Assembly (NCBI GenBank): GCA_036732005.1
Contig: DAINDF010000009.1
Coordinates: forward strand, 1 to 64,000
Source: UBA1926 sp036732005
GTDB taxonomy: Bacteria; Planctomycetota; Phycisphaerae; Phycisphaerales; UBA1924
Direction of reading: 5' to 3'
Length of the DNA: 64,000 nt
Below, piece by piece: positions 57,158 to 64,000 of the stretch. The notes under the pieces are model-generated. The model saw only the letters and a list, made by a program, of their open reading frames with translations. It was not told where the DNA came from and did no database searches. The translations under genes and the position numbers were made by a program. The first letter of the stretch is position 1; the number at the start of each line of letters is the position of its first letter.

Positions 57158-60100
57158 CCCCCGAGCGGTGGCGTGAGATCGAATCGCTGCTGCACGACGC
57201 CCTCGACCGCCCCGAACCCGAGCGCGAAGCGTTCGTGCGCGCGCGGTGCGCCGACGACCCCGACCTCGCCGACGAGGTCCGCTCGCTGCTCGCGGTCGCC
57301 GCGGCGTCCAGCGGGTTCCTCGAATCCCCCGCGGCGGGCGGCGTCCAGGCGCTGCTCGCCGACACGCCCGGGTCCGGGGGGATCGAGGCGGACCCCGGCG
57401 AGCTCGTCGGGGCGAAACTGGGCCCCTATGTCCTCAGCCGGGTGATCGCCAGCGGGGGGATGGGCACCGTTTACGCGGCCCGGCGCGACGACGATGTCTA
57501 CCACAAGACCGTCGCGGTGAAGGTCGTCCGCTCCCTCCCCGAAGAACTCGACCGGGGCTGGCAGGCCGAGCGGATCGCCCGGTTCACCCTCGAGCGGCAG
57601 GTGCTGGGCGAGCTCGATCACCCCTGCATCGCCAGGCTTCTCGACGGCGGGACCACCCGGGACGGGCAGCCTTACCTGGTGATGGAGCATGTCGACGGGC
57701 TGCCGATCGATCAGTACTGCGACCGCGCCGGGCTCTCGATCGCGGGGCGCGTGAGGCTGTTCATCCGCGTCTGCGACGCGGTGGCCGAGGCACACCGCCG
57801 CCTGATCCTCCACCGCGACATCAAGCCGGGGAACATCCTCGTGCGCGCGGACGGCACCCCCAAGCTGCTCGACTTCGGGCTCGCCAAGCCGCTGGACCCC
57901 GTGCACGCGGCGCGGGCGAACACCGTGGACGGGCGCTTCATGGGCACGCTCGCCTACGCCGCGCCCGAGCAGGTCGCGGGGACGGCCCGGCAGGACACGC
58001 GGTCGGATCTCTACGCCCTGGGACTCGTGCTCTACCGGCTGGTGGCCGGGCGGCACGCGTACTCCACCGCGGGGACGATGACCGAGGTCCTGCGACGCAT
58101 CACCGACGAGCCCCCGCCCTCGCCCTGCGCCCTGAACCCGGCGGTCTCGGCCGATCTGGGCGTCGTGATCCTCAAGGCGCTGTCCAAGGAGCCCGGCCGG
58201 CGGTACCAGTCGGTCAGCGAGTTCGTGGCGGATCTCGAACGCACGCTCGTCGGCGACGCCGTGCTGGCGAGGGCGGAGAGCCACTGGTATCTGCTCCGCA
58301 AGACGGTGCGTCGCTACCGCGGGCCGATCGCGACGGTTGCCGCGTTGCTGCTGCTCGCCGGCGCGTTCGGCGTCGTGATGGCGGTGCAGGCCGCGACGCT
58401 CGCGCGCCGGTCTGGCGAGCTCGCCGCGGCGCTGCGGCAGAGCAACATCGCCCGAGGCCGGACGCTCGTGGCGAGCGGGTCGGTCTCGGCCGCCGAGCGG
58501 GTGCTGTGGGCCGAGCGTCTCGCGCCCGGGGGCGACCCGGGGGACGAGGCGTACTGGGCGCTGTGGGAGGCCTACGCGCAGCGGCCCTGTGCGCAGACCC
58601 GGGCGCTGCCGATTCACCTCGGCTCACGCTTCCAGCGGAACGCCGACGGGACGAGGCTTCTGGCCCGCGGAACGGACGGCGGGGTCGTGCTCGTCGACGC
58701 TGGCAGCGCGTCCATCGTGCTGAGGTTCGACGCCGAGCCCGTGGGCGACGGCACGCTCGCGTTCACCCACGATTTCGGACGCGTGCTCGTGGGCACGGGC
58801 CGGGGGATGCTCGAGTCGTTCGACGCCGCGACCGGAGAGAAGATCACCTCCCTCGCCGTGTTCGACGGGGTGCCGTTCACGGGGGTCGCGCCGGGCCCAC
58901 ACGGCGGCGTGATCTGCAGCGCCGCGGGAGAGGTTGCCCTTGTCGACGAGAACTCCGACGACATCCTGAGGCGGTTCCCCGTTGAGGGGCCCGGCGCCAG
59001 GCGGGCGGTGCCTTCGCCCGACGGGGGCACGCTCTTCGTCCCCTGCGCCGACGGGAGGATCCTCACCTTTGACGCCTCGACCGGCGTGCCCGGCCCGACC
59101 TTTCTCGAGCGCTGGACCTCGACCGGCGCCGTCTCGTTCACCGCCGACGGGCGGACATTGATCGCCGACACCCGCGGCACCGAGGTGGCCCTGATCGACC
59201 TCGCGACCGGCGCGATGCGGACGCTCACCGGGCCGGCGGGGTGGATCAACACCGTCCGGATCGAACGCGACGCGGCGGGCCGCGACCTGGTTCTTGCCTC
59301 GAGCTTCGACAAGTCGGCGTACGCGTGGGACCTCGCCTCGGGGAAGATCATCGGCGTCTTCCCGGGGCACCCGGCGCCCGTCGCCGATGCCTGCCTCACG
59401 CCCGATGGGCGGCGCGTGATGACCATCACCGGCGCGGTCGTGCGCGAATGGGAGTTCGAGCCCGGTCTGTGCACCAGCAGGCTGCCCACGCCCGCGATGG
59501 CGCTCGATCTCCTGCTCGCGGACGGAGGGGAGACGCTTGTGACCGGCGACGGGGAAGGCGAGCACGCGGTGCGCGTGTGGGATCGCTCCCCGTGGTCGAT
59601 GAGCCGCGTGCTCACGGGGCACACCGGGCCGGTTTCAGGCGTCGCACTCGACGCGCGATCGGGCGTTGTCTACTCGGCGTCCTACGACGGCACCCTGCGC
59701 GCCTGGGATCCGGATGGCGCCTCCCGCGTCCTCATCCCCAGCGCGGGGCCCGGGCACGGCCTCAACTCGGTCGCGCTCGCCCCGGACGGGAGGACAATCG
59801 CGGTGGGGAGCGAATCCGGCGAGCTCAGGCTGCTCTCGCCGGAGGGCCTGATCGTTCGCACCGAATCGCTCGGCATCGGACCCGAGCGGATCCCGTCGCT
59901 GGAGTTCAGCCCCGATGGGTCGTGGCTCGCGGTCGCTCGGGTCGCGCCGGGTGAGATCGTGCTGTTCAACCTGATCGACGGGCGGACCCGGCGGTTCCCC
60001 GCCCACTCGCAGACGATCCGTGTGGTCCGGTTCAACCCCGACCGCTCCATGATCGCCAGCGCGGGCGATGACCTCCGGATCCGGCTCTGGTCGATGAGGA

Positions 60101-60438
60101 ACAACGAGATCGGCGAACCGATCCGCGAGATGCAGGGGCACGAGAGCGACATCTTCGAGATCGCCTTCAGCCCCGACGGCGACCGCATCGCCTCCGCCGG
60201 GCGCGGGGGCGTGGTGAAGATGTGGTGCGTCGACACGGGCGTCTGCCTGCTCACGCTCCGCCCCCACTCGGAGATGGTCTTCACCCTCGCCTTCAGCCCG
60301 GACGGCAGGACGCTGTACACCGCCGGGCGGGACGGGGGGATCGTTGCGACCGATCTCACTTACTACGACGCGCACATCCGCGGAAACGAGGCGTATCAGC
60401 GCGAACGGCTCAACGCGGATCAACCCGGGCGGCGGTAG
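57154..60438 (+). CDS. Ser/Thr protein kinase with one membrane helix and WD40 repeats
   Basis: 1094 residues. An N-terminal helical segment (TPERWREIESLLHDALDRPE) precedes a complete kinase: IASGGMGTVYAAR, K in TVAVKVVRS (about 122), HRDIKPGN (about 220), LLDFGLAK and a YAAPEQVAG activation end. A membrane helix (TVAALLLLAGAFGVVMAVQA, about 392-412) places the kinase inside and the WD40 repeats (about 490-1085: SGVALDARSGVVYSASYDGT, VRFNPDRSMIASAGDDLRIR) outside. It overlaps the sigma stop by four bases, so both are co-translated. Likely a signal sensor for the sigma factor. Confidence 0.92.
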   Translation: MTPERWREIESLLHDALDRPEPEREAFVRARCADDPDLADEVRSLLAVAAASSGFLESPAAGGVQALLADTPGSGGIEADPGELVGAKLGPYVLSRVIASGGMGTVYAARRDDDVYHKTVAVKVVRSLPEELDRGWQAERIARFTLERQVLGELDHPCIARLLDGGTTRDGQPYLVMEHVDGLPIDQYCDRAGLSIAGRVRLFIRVCDAVAEAHRRLILHRDIKPGNILVRADGTPKLLDFGLAKPLDPVHAARANTVDGRFMGTLAYAAPEQVAGTARQDTRSDLYALGLVLYRLVAGRHAYSTAGTMTEVLRRITDEPPPSPCALNPAVSADLGVVILKALSKEPGRRYQSVSEFVADLERTLVGDAVLARAESHWYLLRKTVRRYRGPIATVAALLLLAGAFGVVMAVQAATLARRSGELAAALRQSNIARGRTLVASGSVSAAERVLWAERLAPGGDPGDEAYWALWEAYAQRPCAQTRALPIHLGSRFQRNADGTRLLARGTDGGVVLVDAGSASIVLRFDAEPVGDGTLAFTHDFGRVLVGTGRGMLESFDAATGEKITSLAVFDGVPFTGVAPGPHGGVICSAAGEVALVDENSDDILRRFPVEGPGARRAVPSPDGGTLFVPCADGRILTFDASTGVPGPTFLERWTSTGAVSFTADGRTLIADTRGTEVALIDLATGAMRTLTGPAGWINTVRIERDAAGRDLVLASSFDKSAYAWDLASGKIIGVFPGHPAPVADACLTPDGRRVMTITGAVVREWEFEPGLCTSRLPTPAMALDLLLADGGETLVTGDGEGEHAVRVWDRSPWSMSRVLTGHTGPVSGVALDARSGVVYSASYDGTLRAWDPDGASRVLIPSAGPGHGLNSVALAPDGRTIAVGSESGELRLLSPEGLIVRTESLGIGPERIPSLEFSPDGSWLAVARVAPGEIVLFNLIDGRTRRFPAHSQTIRVVRFNPDRSMIASAGDDLRIRLWSMRNNEIGEPIREMQGHESDIFEIAFSPDGDRIASAGRGGVVKMWCVDTGVCLLTLRPHSEMVFTLAFSPDGRTLYTAGRDGGIVATDLTYYDAHIRGNEAYQRERLNADQPGRR

Positions 60439-60482
60439 ACACTCTCGGCCGGGCGGGACTCTGTCGGGCCGCAACGCCGGTC

Positions 60483-63143
60483 TTAGCCGCCGGATCTTTC
60501 GCGCCACTTCTCGGCCTCGTCGGGTCGCCCGAGTTGCCCGCAGGCCTCGGCGAGCAGGCCGGCGGCCCGGCGGAGCGAGTCCCCATCCGCCGGGTCCGCT
60601 GCCTCCAACCCCTCGTACGCCGACCGCAGCACCGGCAGGGCCTCCTGCGCGTTGTGCTCCCGGAGCAGGGCCTCGCCCAGCAGAAGCCGCTGCTCGGGGC
60701 GGGCCGCTCCGTGGGCCGACTGCGCGCGCTCGACGAGCCTCATCGCGAGCGGAACAGCCAGCGCGGGCTGGTCCAGGTCCAGGCGGGCGCGGGCCGCGCT
60801 GGAGAGCATCGAGAGCATGAGAGGATGCTCGGCGCCGAGGACCTCCTCGCAAACAGGCATGGCGAGATCGAGCAACGCGACGGCCTCGGCGGGCCGGCCC
60901 GTGCGCACAAAGTGAGACGCGGTGTTGCCGGTCAGGATCAGCGTCCGGTGGTCTCGCTCGCCGAACGCGGCGAGGCTGATCTCGAGGGCCTCGGCGAGCA
61001 TGGCGCCCCCCTCCTCGGTCCGCCCCGCCGATCGGTAGGCCGACGCGAGGTTGTTCAGCGCGGTCACCATGCTCGGGTGGGACGGCTCGAGCACGCGGCG
61101 CTTGATCTCGAGAACCGCTTCGAGCTCGGCGATCGCCTCGTCGGGCCGGCCCGCGTCGTCCAGGGCCTGCGCGAGGTTGTTGCGCGTCGCGAGCGTGTGG
61201 GGATGATCCGGCCCGAGCGTGGTCTGCTGGGCCGCGACGACCTCGGCGAGCAGCGTGACCGCCCGTTGGGGCTCGCCCAGCTCGCCCAGGACCGTCGCCA
61301 GGCTGTTCTTCACGGAGAGCGTGTCGGGGTGCTCGGGCCCAAGGGCCGCCGTCCGGCGGGCGAGCACCGACTCGAACGCCTGCCTCGCGGAGGCGAAGTC
61401 CCCGCGGAGGCGGTGGATCAGCCCGAGGTTGAACTCGGCTTTGATCGTCTCGGCGTGGCCCGCCCCGAGAACGCGCCGCTGGTCGTCGAGCAACGGCACG
61501 AGCTCCCCGACCGCCTCGTCGAAGCGCGACTGCTCGGCGAGCGATTGGGCGAGCGACGAGCGGATCGAGAGCGTCCGCGGATGATCCGACCCGAAGGAGG
61601 ACTCGGCCACGCCCCGCGCGATCCCGAACTGGTTCGTCGCGGCGTCGAACTCGGCGATCTTGAACAACCCCGTGCCGAGCAACTCGCGGATCTCCGCCTC
61701 GACCTCCGGCGCGCGCGGGGGCTGGGCGTCCACCCTCGCCACGGCGTCGTCGAGCATCCGGCGGAGCAGCGTCCGGTCCGCGCCGCGGGCGATCGCCGGG
61801 TCAAGCCCCGAGAGCATCTGCGTCACGAAGACCGCGAACGCCTGCGAACGCTCGAGCTGCTGGGCGATCTCGCGACGCTGCGATTCCGCACCCAGCCCGA
61901 AGACGATCGCCGAGACGACCAGCGCGACCACGGCCCCGGCCGCGAGCGATCCCGCGACGACCTCGCCCCGGTGCCTGCCGACGAACTTCCTGAGCCGATA
62001 CCCCGCCCCGGGCGGGCCCGCCTCGACGGGCAGGCCTTCGAGGTGCCGGCGGAGGTCACGCGCGAGCGCATCGGCGGAGGGATACCGGCGGTCCGGGTCC
62101 TTCTCGATCGACCGCATCACGATCCAGTCGAGATCGCCCCGGAGCCGCGACGCGAGCGCCCGGTCCGCCGGCCCGTCGGCCGTGCCCCTCAGCACGCGCG
62201 ACGAGGGCCTCGGGGGCTCAACCTCTCTGATCACGCGGACGATCGTCGCGAGCCCGCCCTCGCGGAACGCGCCGGCCTCGAATGGGAGCGAGCCGGTGAG
62301 CAGCTCGTAGAGCATGACGCCGAGCGAGTAGACATCGCTCCGCGTGTCGAGCCCGCCCGTCCCGGAGATCTGCTCGGGCGACATGTAGGACGGCGTGCCG
62401 ACGACATGGCCCGCGAGCGTCAGCATCGTCGCGTCGTCGCGGTCCTGCTCGACGGCCTTGGAGATGCCGAAGTCGATGACCCGGGCCTCGGGCTTGCCGT
62501 CCACCGTGGTCACGAGCACATTGGACGGCTTGAGGTCGCGGTGGATAACCCCCTTCTGATGCGCATGCTGCACCGCCAGGCAGACGCGCTCGAACAGCAG
62601 CAGCCGCTCGCGGATCGACAGCCCCGCCCGAGGGCAGAACGCGGTGAGCGGCTCGCCCCGGACATACTCCATCACAAAGTACGGCCTGCCGTCCGGCGTC
62701 CGACCCGCGTCGAAGATCGTCGCGATGTTGGGATGGTCCATCATCGCGAGGACGCGGCGCTCGGCCTCCATCCGGGCGGCCGACGCGCCGGCGTCCACGC
62801 CGCTCCTGAGAATCTTCACCGCCACGGTCCGCTCGACCGGACGCTCCTGAAGTGCGAGGTACACACGCCCGAACCCGCCCTCGCCGATCAGTCGATCGAG
62901 CACATACGGGCCGACACGCATCCCGGCCTCGGGCCCCTCGGCCTCCGGCGCCGGAGGCGCGGGCTCGGCCAGGGTCGGCTCGCCCATGAACGCCTCCGCA
63001 CGCTCGTGGGCCTCGAGCAGGCGGAGAAGCCGATCTCGCTGGGCCGCGTCGCCCCCGCACCGGGACTCGATCAACGCCCGCCTCGACCCAGGGGCGGCCT
63101 CGACCGCGTCGGCGAAGATCTCCTTGTCCGTCTCCCGGCTCAC
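60483..63143 (-). CDS. Ser/Thr protein kinase with one membrane helix and TPR repeats
   Basis: 886 residues. An N-terminal helical segment leads to a kinase with IGEGGFGRVYLAL, K in TVAVKILRS, VIHRDLKPSNVL (about 200), IDFGISKAV and PSYMSPEQISG. A membrane helix (about 398-420, AGAVVALVVSAIVFGL) is followed by many TPR units of the NPHR/Kinesin-light-chain type (NNLAQALDDAGRPDEAIAEL, LGPDHPHTLATRNN). The start is GTG at 63143, overlapping the sigma stop as GTGA. The TPR part likely binds an external or periplasmic partner. Confidence 0.92.
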   Translation of the reverse strand: MSRETDKEIFADAVEAAPGSRRALIESRCGGDAAQRDRLLRLLEAHERAEAFMGEPTLAEPAPPAPEAEGPEAGMRVGPYVLDRLIGEGGFGRVYLALQERPVERTVAVKILRSGVDAGASAARMEAERRVLAMMDHPNIATIFDAGRTPDGRPYFVMEYVRGEPLTAFCPRAGLSIRERLLLFERVCLAVQHAHQKGVIHRDLKPSNVLVTTVDGKPEARVIDFGISKAVEQDRDDATMLTLAGHVVGTPSYMSPEQISGTGGLDTRSDVYSLGVMLYELLTGSLPFEAGAFREGGLATIVRVIREVEPPRPSSRVLRGTADGPADRALASRLRGDLDWIVMRSIEKDPDRRYPSADALARDLRRHLEGLPVEAGPPGAGYRLRKFVGRHRGEVVAGSLAAGAVVALVVSAIVFGLGAESQRREIAQQLERSQAFAVFVTQMLSGLDPAIARGADRTLLRRMLDDAVARVDAQPPRAPEVEAEIRELLGTGLFKIAEFDAATNQFGIARGVAESSFGSDHPRTLSIRSSLAQSLAEQSRFDEAVGELVPLLDDQRRVLGAGHAETIKAEFNLGLIHRLRGDFASARQAFESVLARRTAALGPEHPDTLSVKNSLATVLGELGEPQRAVTLLAEVVAAQQTTLGPDHPHTLATRNNLAQALDDAGRPDEAIAELEAVLEIKRRVLEPSHPSMVTALNNLASAYRSAGRTEEGGAMLAEALEISLAAFGERDHRTLILTGNTASHFVRTGRPAEAVALLDLAMPVCEEVLGAEHPLMLSMLSSAARARLDLDQPALAVPLAMRLVERAQSAHGAARPEQRLLLGEALLREHNAQEALPVLRSAYEGLEAADPADGDSLRRAAGLLAEACGQLGRPDEAEKWRERSGG

Positions 63144-63727
63144 GGGGCGCCGCCTTCCGGCGCTCCGCCCTCGATCTGCTCGAAGAGAACCGCCCGCGCG
63201 TAGGCCCAGTCCCGCATCACCGTCCGCTCGCTCAGCCCGAGCACCCGCGCCGTCTCGGCCACATCGAGCCCCGCGAAGAACCGCAGACGCACAACGGACG
63301 CGGCCCGGGGGTCGCTCTGCTCGAGGCCCCGCAGCGCCTCGTCCAGCGCGAGCACCTGCTCCGGGTCCGACTCGGCGGCGAGATCGACCACGCTGAGCGG
63401 CACGCGCCCCCGCCCGCCGCCCCGCTTCTCCGCACGCCGCTTCCGGGCGTGGTCGATCAGGATACGCCGCATCGCCTGCGCCGCGGCCCCGTAGAACTCG
63501 CCCCGGCTCTCCCAGCCCGACCTCTCCTCGCCCACGAGGCGCAGGAACGCCTCGTGGACCAGTGCCGTCGCCTCCAGCGTGTGCCCGACGCGTTCACCCT
63601 TCATCCGCTCCTGCGCGATACGACGCAGGCTGTCGTAGACCAGCGAGAGCAACCGCTCGCGGGCCGCGTCGTGCATGCCGGCCTCGCGGAGCAGCTCGGT
63701 GACTTGCTCGTGCTCGCCGCGCGTCAT
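63140..63727 (-). CDS. ECF-type RNA polymerase sigma factor paired with the TPR kinase
   Basis: 195 residues. LLSLVYDSLRRIAQERMKGE, RVGHTLEATALVHEAFLRLV and SVVRLRFFAGLDVAETARVL with GLSERTVMRDWAYARA are the same ECF group as the factor at 56588. The start at 63727 is the ATG that overlaps the upstream partial gene (ATGA); the frame upstream of it is in that gene. The stop overlaps the kinase start. Together this gives a second sigma-kinase pair facing the first. Confidence 0.88.
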   Translation of the reverse strand: MTRGEHEQVTELLREAGMHDAARERLLSLVYDSLRRIAQERMKGERVGHTLEATALVHEAFLRLVGEERSGWESRGEFYGAAAQAMRRILIDHARKRRAEKRGGGRGRVPLSVVDLAAESDPEQVLALDEALRGLEQSDPRAASVVRLRFFAGLDVAETARVLGLSERTVMRDWAYARAVLFEQIEGGAPEGGAP

Positions 63728-64000
63728 GGGCCGTCCCCCGACCCGCCGGGGGCGGGCCCCCGCGAGTCTACCGGATCGCCCCCCGGTCGCCGAGCCTCGT
63801 CCCGCTGATTGTCCAACGCACTCCGGGCGTTCACCAACTGCATCCAGAGCTGCATCAGCGCCAGGAAGCACCGATCGGGCGAGATCCGCCCGCGGCGCAG
63901 CAGCCCGCAGGCGCGGGTCGCCCGCCCCCCGAAAGCGTCGAGGTTGCCGCGGTAGACCGATTCCTGAGCCGTGGCGTCCCCGGGCTCGGGCGGATTGGCG
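63724..64000 (-). CDS. C-terminal end of an unknown protein, cut by the window edge
   Basis: About 91 codons to a TGA at 63724. It reads NPPEPGDATAQESVYRGNLD, then CFLALMQLWMQLVNARSALD with a helical pattern, and a Gly/Pro-rich end. Its stop overlaps the sigma start by four bases (ATGA), which supports real coding. No family recognised from this fragment; the tail could belong to a TolC-like or other coiled protein, but this is a guess. Confidence 0.55.
   Translation of the reverse strand, partial: ANPPEPGDATAQESVYRGNLDAFGGRATRACGLLRRGRISPDRCFLALMQLWMQLVNARSALDNQRDEARRPGGDPVDSRGPAPGGSGDGP

Overview
The window is GC-rich (roughly 70% by eye) and reads as a chromosome segment of a Phycisphaerae-type planctomycete. 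The support is a HYExAFE protein, two ECF-sigma/Ser-Thr-kinase pairs, many secreted proteins ending in PEP-CTERM-like tails (PAPG, hydrophobic helix, RRRR), and three secreted proteins ending in a dockerin-like DLADI...GC motif. There is one 10-N assembly gap next to a poly-C tract (about 23466-23530). No rRNA, tRNA or CRISPR array was seen.

Layout. 1-5731 (minus): a partial RicT/PSP1 gene, three small membrane proteins, a HYExAFE nuclease-like protein, an MCE/ABC pair and a DUF4190-like protein. 5806-12763: glucan phosphorylase, a LuxR regulator, a secreted propeller-dockerin protein, an M24 peptidase and accB-accC. 12772-16636 (minus): five secreted PEP-CTERM-like proteins, four of them a tandem paralogous array with a terminator after each copy. 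16892-18472: folA and trpD. 18537-24868: a coiled-coil/low-complexity membrane protein, a vWA protein split by the gap, and a methyltransferase. 25188-27415: a lower-GC islet with a GNAT-ASCH fusion coupled to a dCTP-deaminase-like protein. 27601-34141: thiC with a TPP riboswitch, a metal permease, a sulfotransferase, a PEP-CTERM-like protein and a solitary nuoD. 34208-37650: a RAYT transposase flanked by REP palindromes, then a three-gene cassette (mini-DUF4157, a 628-residue three-unit protein, a membrane coiled-coil protein). 37870-43229: a lipoprotein, queC, a MazG-like protein, a sulfatase, an acetyl-CoA hydrolase/transferase and birA. 43482-48695: rpmF-plsX-fabH-fabD-(lipoprotein)-fabG. 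48714-56428: an MFS transporter, an FG-GAP dockerin protein, trpS and a 1049-residue secreted dockerin protein. 56588-64000: two sigma-kinase pairs facing each other, and a partial gene at the right edge.

Fatty-acid synthesis is well represented: AccB and AccC, BirA to attach biotin, and PlsX/FabH/FabD/FabG. The best candidates for undescribed biology are the GNAT-ASCH/dCTP-deaminase pair, the mini-DUF4157 cassette beside the RAYT/REP element, and the secreted-paralog array.
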